Under the pieces are notes generated by a model. That model was not told the origin of the DNA. It did no database searches and saw only the letters and a program-made list of their open reading frames with translations. The translations under genes and the position numbers were made by a program. Below are positions 9,694-17,678 of a stretch of 64,000 nt of DNA, one piece after another. The stretch's first letter is position 1. The number at the start of each line of letters is the position of its first letter. Source of the stretch: Sphingobacterium phlebotomi. Its GTDB lineage: Bacteria; Bacteroidota; Bacteroidia; Sphingobacteriales; Sphingobacteriaceae. The stretch covers positions 1 through 64,000 of the forward strand of contig NZ_VTAV01000017.1 in NCBI RefSeq assembly GCF_008180195.1, in the 5' to 3' direction.

Positions 9694-11631
9694 TTAAGGT
9701 ACAACCAAATGGTTATGGATCATACGGTTATTATATTGCTGGATGAAAGCCTTCAAGCTACGTTCTAAGCTATCCGCGACCTGCGTCTCGTTCGTCAATA
9801 TATCATGTTGCTCTAAGCGATCTTCTTTCAAGTTAAATAAAGAAATTGGTTTTTCTCCATCGTGCGTCATAAAATATTCGTCTTGGAAAAAGCTATAGGT
9901 ACCGCTAATGTTATTAACCAAGAAATTATTCCTATCATTGGAAAAAGCATCAAAACCAAACGAAAAATAGGGTTTATTATAGCCGAGATAATTCATTACA
10001 GTCGGCATAATATCAATTTGCTGCACCAATTTATCCGAAATACCGCGCAAGTTTTCATCTTTTCGGTGATAGAAGATAATCGGAATAGCCACACTATTAG
10101 CGGACGTCTTATATTCGGGCAAATGGCTTACGGTCGCGTGATCAGCACAGATAACGAACAAAGTATTGTCAAACCATGGCATTTGTGAGGCCGTCTTGAA
10201 AAACTGCCGTAAAGCATAGTCGGTGTAACCCACAGGCTCCTGCACCGGGAGAGGACCTTTCGGAAATTTGCCCTCGTATGGAGCGGGTACCTTAAAGGGG
10301 TGGTGAGATGACAAAGAAAAAAAGCCAGCAAAAAAAGGTTGCTGGAATCCGTTCAGCTCTTTTGCCATAAATTGCATGAAAGGCTCATCCCAAATCCCCC
10401 ATATCCCATCAAAATCTTGGTCATTATTATATTCATTCTTCCCAAAATAATGCCGGACTCCCGCAAGTTGCATATATGCCGAAAATCCCATACTACCATT
10501 GGGCGCTCCATGGAAGAATGCGGTTTCATACCCTTCATCGCCCAATAGCTTCGCCATACTTGTTGTCTTATTTCCAGAGTAGATAGACAGTACAAAAGGC
10601 TCGCCTATCGATGGAATTCCTGTGATAATCGAAGGTAATGCATCAATAGATTTTCGGCCGTTCGCAAATGACCTAGAAAACGTATAAGAATCTTCAATCA
10701 AGGTATCCAAAAACGGTGTGTATCCTTTGTAATTTCCGTCTTGTATATCTTTGTTCAACGCCCCGATATGCTCCTTCGCAAAACTCTCCAGAATCAATAT
10801 CACAACATTCATTTTCTTAAATTCAGCAGTGTCATCGGGTTGATGAACAACCGGATAAATCTTTTCTAGTTCTTCTTCGGTATAATAATGCGCCTCCTGG
10901 AGCTGGACGGCCTTTAATGTTTTTAATATACTAAAGGGTGTATTCAACACGATATTCATTTCTTCGGGGTTATGTACGTAATCGCCCGCATTACTCAGTG
11001 TGATTGGACGCGTACTGTGCGCCCATCCGCCACGAACCCCTCCTACAAACATAAAAGCAACCAATAGAAATAATGCAGCATGGGTGGTATAAAATGGGAA
11101 AGAACGTTTTTTTTGAGGGCGGTATACGATAACAATACAAGCAATGGCTCTTACCACGAACACCAAGGCAATAAATAGCAGCACCAATTCCCAATACCCC
11201 CATACAAAATCAAAAGCCAGTTTAGTGAGATTCTCTTCGTTGGCAAATTGGCTAAACACTGTTCCTGTTGTCCTTTTTAATGTAAAAGGATAATAAGCAT
11301 AGTCGATCAGATTTAATGCGACGCCGAAACTATTGGTAATAATAAAAACCCATTGCGCAATTTTTTGATATGAACGAGCATACTTAAATAAGAAAGGTAT
11401 TGCCTGCATTAAAATATAGAGGATATTCAGATATAACAAAGCGACCACGTCAAACTTAACCCCGCCCCATAACATCAGGAGGAAATCATCAGTGTCTACA
11501 TTAGGAAAAAGCGAACTATTATAAGCGTAAAATCCTATACGCAACAAAGCGTACAAAAGCAATAATAGAAGAAATTGAATAGCTAACAACCAAAAGGTGT
11601 TGACCAAGTTATAAGACACCCTATATTTCAT
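9694..11631 (-). CDS. LTA synthase-like membrane sulfatase family protein
   Basis: A 645-residue inner-membrane protein of the LtaS/OpgB/sulfatase superfamily. Five hydrophobic segments fill the first 215 residues (starting FWLLAIQFLLLLLLYALL), then a large periplasmic alkaline-phosphatase-fold domain. The metal-binding Glu is seen in VVILILESFAKEH (about 275), the nucleophile is likely the Ser of NGRKSIDALPSI (about 320, Ser where LtaS has Thr), and the C-terminal metal site is FVICADHATVSH plus SLSSHHPF. Enzymes of this group transfer phosphoglycerol or phosphoethanolamine from lipids to glycans. Because Bacteroidota lack lipoteichoic acid, the acceptor is more likely an outer-envelope glycan or lipid; this is inference. 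It is divergent from valS. Confidence 0.85.
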   Translation of the reverse strand: MKYRVSYNLVNTFWLLAIQFLLLLLLYALLRIGFYAYNSSLFPNVDTDDFLLMLWGGVKFDVVALLYLNILYILMQAIPFLFKYARSYQKIAQWVFIITNSFGVALNLIDYAYYPFTLKRTTGTVFSQFANEENLTKLAFDFVWGYWELVLLFIALVFVVRAIACIVIVYRPQKKRSFPFYTTHAALFLLVAFMFVGGVRGGWAHSTRPITLSNAGDYVHNPEEMNIVLNTPFSILKTLKAVQLQEAHYYTEEELEKIYPVVHQPDDTAEFKKMNVVILILESFAKEHIGALNKDIQDGNYKGYTPFLDTLIEDSYTFSRSFANGRKSIDALPSIITGIPSIGEPFVLSIYSGNKTTSMAKLLGDEGYETAFFHGAPNGSMGFSAYMQLAGVRHYFGKNEYNNDQDFDGIWGIWDEPFMQFMAKELNGFQQPFFAGFFSLSSHHPFKVPAPYEGKFPKGPLPVQEPVGYTDYALRQFFKTASQMPWFDNTLFVICADHATVSHLPEYKTSANSVAIPIIFYHRKDENLRGISDKLVQQIDIMPTVMNYLGYNKPYFSFGFDAFSNDRNNFLVNNISGTYSFFQDEYFMTHDGEKPISLFNLKEDRLEQHDILTNETQVADSLERSLKAFIQQYNNRMIHNHLVVP

Positions 11632-11742
11632 CAGACAAAGTAAAAAAGAAATCTTCCTAAAGATAAATTAACATAAAATTAACTACAAATTTACGTAATA
11701 TTATACATTAAAAGGTTATTAGTACAATTGCTGCTAATTCTG

Positions 11743-11750
11743 TATTTTTG
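11743..11750 (+). promoter_or_regulatory. Candidate -7 element for valS
   Basis: TATTTTTG fits TAnnTTTG and lies 27 bp before the valS ATG. No properly spaced -33 TTG is seen. Confidence 0.3.
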
Positions 11751-11777
11751 CGTTTCGATTTTTGAACGATTACAATA

Positions 11778-14396
11778 ATGAGCATAGCAAAAACTTATAA
11801 CCCAAAAGAAGCTGAAGAAAAATGGTATTCTTACTGGATGGAGAACGGTTTTTTCCGTTCTACGCCCGATGAACGCGAACCATACACGATTGTGATGCCT
11901 CCACCAAATGTCACCGGTGTGCTGCACATGGGGCATATGTTGAATAACACTATTCAGGACGTCTTGATACGCCGTGCGCGTATGCAGGGTAAGAACGCTT
12001 GCTGGGTACCCGGTACTGATCATGCCTCTATTGCTACAGAAGCTAAAGTGGTCGCTATGCTGAAAGAGCGGGGCATCGATAAAAAATCGTTGAGCCGCGA
12101 GGATTTTCTGAAACATGCTTGGGAATGGAAAGAGAAATACGGTGGTATCATCTTAAAACAACTGGAAAAATTAGGTGCATCGTGCGATTGGAAGCGCACG
12201 AAGTTTACGATGGATCCTGATTTATCTGAAGCCGTTATCGATACCTTCATTAAGTTTTACAAAGAGGGTTACATCTATCGTGGTGTACGTATGGTAAACT
12301 GGGATCCCCAGGGAAAAACTGCGCTTTCAGACGAAGAGGTTATCCGCAAAGAAGTCAACCAGAAACTATATTATGTTCGCTATAAAATCAAAGATAGCCA
12401 AGACTATATCATTATTGCCACTACTCGTCCCGAAACGATCATGGCAGACACAGCCATCTGTATCAATCCCAATGATGAACGCTATCAGCATCTCCAAGGA
12501 AAAACAGTCCTTGTTCCTTTAGTAAATCGTGAAATTCCGATTATCCAGGACGAATATGTCGAAATGGAATTCGGTACAGGTTGTCTGAAAGTAACACCAG
12601 CACACGATTTGAACGATTACGAATTAGGACAGAAGCATAATCTTCCTGTTATCGATATTTTGAACGATGACGGAACGCTAAATGAAAAAGCGCAAATACT
12701 CGTTGGTGAAGACCGTTTCATTGCACGAAAGAAAACGGTTAAAATGTTAGAGGAGGCTGGTCAGATTGAAAAAATCGAAGACTATAAATCGCAAGTCGGT
12801 TTCTCTGAACGTACGGATGCTGCTATTGAACCAAAGCTCTCTATGCAATGGTTTTGCAAAATGGATAAGTTAGCTACACCGGCTTTGGAATATGTGGAAA
12901 ATGGAACGATCAAATTGATTCCGGAAAAATTCTTTGCTTCATACAAGCATTGGATGGAAAACGTAAAAGATTGGTGTATTTCCCGTCAACTGTGGTGGGG
13001 ACAGCGTATTCCTGCTTGGTACAACGAAAATAATGATTGGGTGGTCGCCAAAACAGAAGCAGAAGCTGTACAAGCTTTTGAAGCGCAAGGAAAATCTGCA
13101 ACGGGTCTCCGTCAAGAGGATGACGTATTAGACACTTGGTTTTCCTCAGGTTTATGGCCGATGTCTGTATTCGATGGGGTACGCCATCCGGAAAACGAAG
13201 AATTCCAATATTACTACCCAACCAATGATTTGGTAACGGCACCGGAGATTCTGTTTTTCTGGGTTGCGCGAATGATTATCATGGGGCATGATTATACACA
13301 AAAACCTCCATTCCGAAATGTATATCTAACGGGGATCGTGCGTGATAAATTGGGTCGAAAAATGTCCAAATCACTAGGCAATTCACCCGATCCCATTGAG
13401 CTGATGGAACAATATGGTACCGATGGCGTACGTGTGGGTATGCTTCTCTCCTCTCCGGCCGGTAATGACCTCATGTTCGACGTGGCTTACTGTGAACAGG
13501 GGCGGAATTTTGCCAATAAAATCTGGAATGCATTCCGTTTGGTCAAAGGTTGGGAAAGTACCGATACACCGGCTACGGCGGCACAAAAAACGGCCGCAGA
13601 ATGGTTCGAGAACCGTTTCAACCAGGCCGTCGTCGAAATCGACGAACATTTTGCAAATTATCGTCTTTCAGACGCTTTGATGGCAACCTACAAACTCATT
13701 TGGGATGACTTCTGTGCTTGGTATTTAGAATTGGTAAAACCGGCTTACCAAGCACCTATTGAGCAGGAAACCCTTGAAACTGTTAAAGGGTTCTTCCAAA
13801 AGGTATTGACACTGGCTCATCCTTTTATGCCCTTCCTGACTGAGGAGCTATGGCATGATGAATTATTTGGATCGCGAGAAGTCAAAGATTGTGTTATCGT
13901 GGCTCAATATCCTACTGTACAAGCTTATGACGAGCAAATCATCAGGGAATTCGCTACGGTACAGCAAATCATTTCGGAGGTGCGTAATGTACGGAACACG
14001 AAGGGTATGTCGCCTAAGATCGCCCTGCCATTGGCCATAAACAGCACCGAGATTGATTTCGCAAAATACCAAGATGGCATTATCAAATTAGCGAATGTTT
14101 CGGATTTAACCTTCGTGCAGGACAAGGTAACCGGCGCATTAAGTTTTCTTGCCGGAAAGAGTGAATGCTACGTAAAACTCGATACGGAGAATATCGATGT
14201 AGAAGCGGAACGTGAACGTATTACAAAAGAAATCGTTTATCTTCAAGGGTTTCTGGTTTCTGTTGACAAAAAGCTATCCAACGAACGTTTCATACAAAAT
14301 GCCAAAGTGGAAGTTGTGGAAAACGAACGGAATAAAAAAGCTGATGCCGAAGCTAAAATTAAGATTTTAGAAGAAAGCTTAGTTAGTTTGGGATAG
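11778..14396 (+). CDS. valS: Valine--tRNA ligase
   Basis: This 872-residue class I aminoacyl-tRNA synthetase charges tRNA-Val. The HIGH-type signature is PPPNVTGVLHMGHML (about 45), the editing (CP1) domain spans about 190-350 and contains the conserved TTRPETIMADTAI, and the KMSKS loop is GRKMSKSLGNSPDP (about 523). The DWCISRQLWWGQRIPAWY motif before it is typical of ValRS. An anticodon-binding domain follows, and a C-terminal coiled-coil arm (about 805-872, AERERITKEIVYLQ...) is present as in most ValRS. Start and length are standard. Confidence 0.98.
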   Translation: MSIAKTYNPKEAEEKWYSYWMENGFFRSTPDEREPYTIVMPPPNVTGVLHMGHMLNNTIQDVLIRRARMQGKNACWVPGTDHASIATEAKVVAMLKERGIDKKSLSREDFLKHAWEWKEKYGGIILKQLEKLGASCDWKRTKFTMDPDLSEAVIDTFIKFYKEGYIYRGVRMVNWDPQGKTALSDEEVIRKEVNQKLYYVRYKIKDSQDYIIIATTRPETIMADTAICINPNDERYQHLQGKTVLVPLVNREIPIIQDEYVEMEFGTGCLKVTPAHDLNDYELGQKHNLPVIDILNDDGTLNEKAQILVGEDRFIARKKTVKMLEEAGQIEKIEDYKSQVGFSERTDAAIEPKLSMQWFCKMDKLATPALEYVENGTIKLIPEKFFASYKHWMENVKDWCISRQLWWGQRIPAWYNENNDWVVAKTEAEAVQAFEAQGKSATGLRQEDDVLDTWFSSGLWPMSVFDGVRHPENEEFQYYYPTNDLVTAPEILFFWVARMIIMGHDYTQKPPFRNVYLTGIVRDKLGRKMSKSLGNSPDPIELMEQYGTDGVRVGMLLSSPAGNDLMFDVAYCEQGRNFANKIWNAFRLVKGWESTDTPATAAQKTAAEWFENRFNQAVVEIDEHFANYRLSDALMATYKLIWDDFCAWYLELVKPAYQAPIEQETLETVKGFFQKVLTLAHPFMPFLTEELWHDELFGSREVKDCVIVAQYPTVQAYDEQIIREFATVQQIISEVRNVRNTKGMSPKIALPLAINSTEIDFAKYQDGIIKLANVSDLTFVQDKVTGALSFLAGKSECYVKLDTENIDVEAERERITKEIVYLQGFLVSVDKKLSNERFIQNAKVEVVENERNKKADAEAKIKILEESLVSLG

Positions 14397-14591
14397 ATCA
14401 GCTTATTACATACAATCTTCTTAACACCAGGAATTCTCTGTCTTTAATGCACTAAAATATAGTTTCTATAATTAAGCAATAGTCAAATATCAAAACGGTT
14501 GTTAATACAAAAACAAAAATATTTCAAATATTATCATTATAATTATGTGTAATTAACAGATATAGGTAACTTGAAATAAAAAGCCACATAC

Positions 14592-15035
14592 ATGAAAAGG
14601 ATAAAAATCATCTTAACAATTGGTCTTTTCTTGACTTGCTTTGCTGTAGAAGCGCAGGAAAAAGAAAAAGCGCTCGACGGTGTTTGGGAACTTAAGAAAA
14701 GTACCAGAGGCGATGGCGAAATCATAAATATCCCCATGGGATTCTTTAAAATTTTTGATTCCAATGGAAATTTCTCAAACATGCGACTTAACCAAAAGGG
14801 AGCATTTCTTTCACATAAAGGAACATATGAAGTGACCGGAACAGACAAATATGTTGAAACAGTAGAAATTCAGGCAGGATCTGGAATCGATAAAAAGCAA
14901 ACTAGTCTGCATTATACCCTTTCCGAAGACAATTGTACTTTAACCTTAACGGGAGACGTCTTATTAAATGAAGGAAACCATCGCCATAAATTATATGAAG
15001 TCTGGGAAAAGGTCAGCATATACGAGGAACGATGA
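14592..15035 (+). CDS. Secreted lipocalin-like protein (DUF4488-like)
   Basis: A 147-residue exported protein with a signal peptide (MKRIKIILTIGLFLTCFAVEAQ). The mature part begins with LDGVWELKKSTRGDG and continues with strand-rich segments such as FFKIFDSNGNFSNM and SHKGTYEVTGTDKYVE, a layout seen in small lipocalin-like/DUF4488 proteins of Bacteroidota. Such proteins are thought to bind small hydrophobic ligands, but no function is established for this one. Its stop overlaps the start of the next gene by 4 nt (ATGA), so both are translated from one mRNA. The 195 bp upstream are AT-rich without a clear promoter. Confidence 0.6.
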   Translation: MKRIKIILTIGLFLTCFAVEAQEKEKALDGVWELKKSTRGDGEIINIPMGFFKIFDSNGNFSNMRLNQKGAFLSHKGTYEVTGTDKYVETVEIQAGSGIDKKQTSLHYTLSEDNCTLTLTGDVLLNEGNHRHKLYEVWEKVSIYEER

Positions 15036-15445
15036 AAACCCATACAACAAACTATATTGACACCTTCATTACCGTAGCGGATGATACTAAAGCGGCTTCT
15101 GGAACGATACCACCATCCAGAGGCGATAAAAAGACGATTGCGGAAATGCAGTATGAACTGTTGGCGCAAAACCCTTATAAATTTTCATCCGATGATGTGC
15201 TGTTTCAAGTGTTTGCTGATCGGAACGATTTAACTGAAGCAGAATACGAACAGGCGCGAAAACATTTTTTTTCCAAAGGGCAACCTTGCTTCCGAGCCTC
15301 TCCCCTAACGAAGACATATGGTTTTGGTGTCCATTATGATAATCAGGGAAAAATGGCTATTTATGGTATGGAAACTCAAGACTACGAAAAGTTTGTCGCC
15401 GATAAACAGCTAAAGCATGTTAAAGCGATGAAATCTAGCAAATAG
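15032..15445 (+). CDS. Conserved small protein, DUF6157-like
   Basis: A 137-residue cytoplasmic protein. I recognise the pattern NYIDTFITVADDT ... KTIAEMQYELLAQNPYKFSSDDVLFQVFADRND ... FRASPLTKTYGFGVHYDNQGKMAIYGMET as that of DUF6157, a small family spread across bacteria with no assigned activity. No signal peptide or membrane segment is present. It is translationally coupled to the lipocalin-like gene by an ATGA overlap, although the first product is exported and this one is not. Confidence 0.6.
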   Translation: MKTHTTNYIDTFITVADDTKAASGTIPPSRGDKKTIAEMQYELLAQNPYKFSSDDVLFQVFADRNDLTEAEYEQARKHFFSKGQPCFRASPLTKTYGFGVHYDNQGKMAIYGMETQDYEKFVADKQLKHVKAMKSSK

Positions 15446-15493
15446 AAAACCAAACCTCCTTCCTGCTGTTCTTCTAGTAAAAACACATTAATT

Positions 15494-16243
15494 ATGTCTT
15501 ATACTATATTTAAACAGCTTCATCAAGAAAATCAGGTATTAGTACTAGGAAACGTATGGGATGCGCAAAGCGCGAAAGTAGCACAAGACGCGGGATTTAA
15601 AGCACTGGGCAGTTCTAGCCACGCTATCGCTAATCTTTTAGGATATGATGATGGAGAACAGATATCGGTGGACGAAATCCTTTTTATGGTGGAACGAATC
15701 GTGAAAGCCGTTGACATCCCCGTATCGGTGGACTTCGAAGCCGGTTATTCCGACGATCCTGATACTGTAGCCAAATATGTGCAACAATTGGTTGACATAG
15801 GGGTGGTAGGCATCAACCTGGAAGATGGAAAAGTCATTGATGGCGAACGAAAATTATTAGATGCTCCGTTATTAGCGGAAAAAATCAAAGCGATCAAGAC
15901 CAATACACCTGATGTGTTTGTCAATGCTCGGGCAGATACTTACACGACAAAACACGCACAAGCACTGGAAGAATCCATTAAGCGAGCTACTTTATACGAA
16001 GAATTCGGCGCCGACGGACTCTTTATTCCGCTTGTGGAAACAAAAGAAGATATTCAAAAAATAGTTTCGTCTACCCAGCTTCCGCTCAATGTTTTCTTAA
16101 CCGATAATCTACCCGATTTGGACACATTACATCAATGGGGTGTGAAACGACTAAGTCACGGAGCGAAAATTTATGAATGGCTGGTTGAAAAGAATGTAGA
16201 CGTATTTCAGTATTTTGTAAATGACCCTAGGCTTCCAAAATAA
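15494..16243 (+). CDS. Isocitrate lyase/PEP mutase superfamily protein
   Basis: This 249-residue TIM-barrel enzyme belongs to the ICL/PEPM superfamily. Marks are GNVWDAQSAKVAQDAGF (about 20), the metal-site DFEAGYSDDP (about 79), GINLEDG (about 108) and VNARADTY (about 144). The KKCGH loop of true isocitrate lyases is absent, and the length matches the short phosphonomutase/oxaloacetate-hydrolase-like group. These enzymes make or break C-C or C-P bonds of alpha-oxo acids, and the exact substrate cannot be read from sequence. No phosphonate genes lie nearby. It ends in a bidirectional terminator shared with the convergent anti-sigma gene. Confidence 0.85.
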   Translation: MSYTIFKQLHQENQVLVLGNVWDAQSAKVAQDAGFKALGSSSHAIANLLGYDDGEQISVDEILFMVERIVKAVDIPVSVDFEAGYSDDPDTVAKYVQQLVDIGVVGINLEDGKVIDGERKLLDAPLLAEKIKAIKTNTPDVFVNARADTYTTKHAQALEESIKRATLYEEFGADGLFIPLVETKEDIQKIVSSTQLPLNVFLTDNLPDLDTLHQWGVKRLSHGAKIYEWLVEKNVDVFQYFVNDPRLPK

Positions 16244-16272
16244 AATTAGGGCTTTACAAGCCCCAATTTTAT
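16238..16272. terminator. Bidirectional terminator between convergent genes
   Basis: The arms AAAATTAGGGCTT (16242-16254) and AAGCCCCAATTTT (16258-16270) form a 13-bp stem with one G:U-type mismatch and a 3-nt loop, flanked by A- and T-rich tails, so it can act on both strands. It overlaps the last codons of the anti-sigma gene. Confidence 0.75.
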
Positions 16273-16988
16273 TTCATCTTATCTAGTAATTTTTGTGCTT
16301 TATCGTAAATTTTAGATGATTGATCGATATTCGATAATCTTTCCTTTGCTTGGTCTGCTTGCTCAGATTCCATTAGTGCAACAGCTAAATAATAAATAGC
16401 CTCTTGTTGAAAAACGGATTCGCCATCGGCCAAAGGCAATAGATACTTCTCAGCTTCATCAAATTTCTTCTCGCCTATTAAACTAAGTCCGAGGTAGAAT
16501 TGATACTGTAGAACCGCTTCGTCTGTTTGAGATAACTCTAATAAAATCGAGGTGCTTTTAGGATAATCTTTAGCATTAAAAGCCTCCACAGCGCGCTCAT
16601 AACTATCTGCTTCGCTACTTTGGTTTCCACGTACAACTTCCGAACGCATTTCGGGGAGTTCATATAATGCAGTATCTGATGGGAAGAAGACAAATTTCGC
16701 AACAATTAGGATACAGGCTGCAGCAGCCACGGGTATAAGCCACTGTTTCCAAGAAACAACTTTGCCTTTTTCTCTTCTATATTTTGTATCCACTTCCGCA
16801 ATTGTAGTACGCAAGGCCTGCTCGCCGGACGAAAGCCTACGGGTAAGCAAATCGGTTATTTCTTCCTGCAATGCCAACTCTGCCCGAAATTCAGCATCAC
16901 TTTCATAAAGCATATCAAATAGCTCTTTATCTTCAGCTGATAAGACCTTGTCAATATAATCCTGAATAAGTTCTTCTCTGGGTTTCAT
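16269..16988 (-). CDS. Membrane anti-sigma factor-like protein with TPR repeats
   Basis: This 239-residue single-pass protein has an N-terminal acidic helical domain (about 1-75, EELIQDYIDKVLSAEDKELF), which resembles the sigma-binding part of Bacteroidota anti-sigma factors. One membrane segment follows (about 82-104, WLIPVAAAACILIVAKFVFF). The periplasmic part holds about three TPR-like helix pairs, such as YERAVEAFNAKDYPKSTSILLEL, YQFYLGLSLIGEKKFDEAEKYL and AIYYLAVALMESEQADQAKERL. Its start overlaps the stop of the ECF sigma gene by one base (TAATG), so the pair is co-translated. No zinc-finger HxxxCxxC is visible. It probably holds the sigma factor at the inner membrane while the TPRs sense an envelope partner; both roles are inferred. 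Confidence 0.75.
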   Translation of the reverse strand: MKPREELIQDYIDKVLSAEDKELFDMLYESDAEFRAELALQEEITDLLTRRLSSGEQALRTTIAEVDTKYRREKGKVVSWKQWLIPVAAAACILIVAKFVFFPSDTALYELPEMRSEVVRGNQSSEADSYERAVEAFNAKDYPKSTSILLELSQTDEAVLQYQFYLGLSLIGEKKFDEAEKYLLPLADGESVFQQEAIYYLAVALMESEQADQAKERLSNIDQSSKIYDKAQKLLDKMK

Positions 16989-17554
16989 TATTTATTGTCT
17001 TTAAAAAAAGGATGAGCTTTAACTTTGTCACCCAATTTTGCCATACATTCACTTTTTTTCTTCCTGAGATATGCATACGTAAGTCCGAGAGACACTGCTA
17101 TCTTTTCTTGATTCTTAGATACCATGCAACGCTTAATAATTTCTCGGCACCGTTCGCCTAACGTATCTAAGAGTTCCATCAATATGTTTTCTTTTTCAAC
17201 CAATGTCATGTGTTCCATATACGCTGTTTGTGAATCATCTTCCATATCAAATACATGGTTCTCCACATTTGTTACCTCTTTGTTTTTTCTTTTTTTCAAT
17301 TCGTTCAGCCATTTTCTTTTGCAAACCAACAACAGAAAAGATTCAAAAGAGGTCGTTAATTGAAAATCTTTATATTTCGCCATATGGTAAATATCCACCA
17401 ATGACTCCTGTAGAATATCAAAACCATCGTCATCACTCCCGCTATTATAACGGATTAATGCAACTACTTTATCCGCAAATTTTCGATAGATATGCTGTAT
17501 CCCCTCTCCATTATTCTGGAGTAGAAATTGAATATATTTTTGATCGCTGTGCAT
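16988..17554 (-). CDS. ECF-type RNA polymerase sigma factor
   Basis: A 188-residue group IV sigma factor. Region 2 covers about 15-85 with FADKVVALIRYNSGSDDDGFDILQESLVDIY; the DGFDILQES core corresponds to the DxxQE helix that melts the -10. Region 4 covers about 125-180 with LLDTLGERCREIIKRCMVSKNQEKIAVSLGLTYAYLRKKKSECMAKL as the helix-turn-helix that reads the -35. I use the ATG at 17554 and not the TTG just before it. It is coupled to the TPR anti-sigma and lies 124 bp from the divergent PKD gene. It probably drives that PKD/CHAT operon and its own, as ECF loci commonly do; this is inference. Confidence 0.9.
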   Translation of the reverse strand: MHSDQKYIQFLLQNNGEGIQHIYRKFADKVVALIRYNSGSDDDGFDILQESLVDIYHMAKYKDFQLTTSFESFLLLVCKRKWLNELKKRKNKEVTNVENHVFDMEDDSQTAYMEHMTLVEKENILMELLDTLGERCREIIKRCMVSKNQEKIAVSLGLTYAYLRKKKSECMAKLGDKVKAHPFFKDNK

Positions 17555-17634
17555 CAACTTGGTCAGATTTTTTTCATTATAATAAATTGTTAAATTTTAC
17601 CTATCGGTTTTCTTAAGTTTATAACAAATTAAGT

Positions 17635-17642
17635 TATTTTTG
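17635..17642 (+). promoter_or_regulatory. Candidate -7 element for the PKD/CHAT operon
   Basis: TATTTTTG matches TAnnTTTG and lies 36 bp before the ATG at 17679. No -33 TTG stands at the usual distance, which would fit recognition by an alternative sigma, but this is weak. Confidence 0.3.
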
Positions 17643-17661
17643 AAAATAATACAAAAGATTT

Positions 17662-17675
17662 TTACCAATTGGTAA
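17662..17675. promoter_or_regulatory. 14-bp perfect palindrome at the PKD gene start
   Basis: TTACCAATTGGTAA is a perfect palindrome that ends three bases before the start codon at 17679. It is placed to work as an operator, or as an RNA hairpin over the ribosome-binding region. Confidence 0.4.
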
Positions 17676-17678
17676 GTT

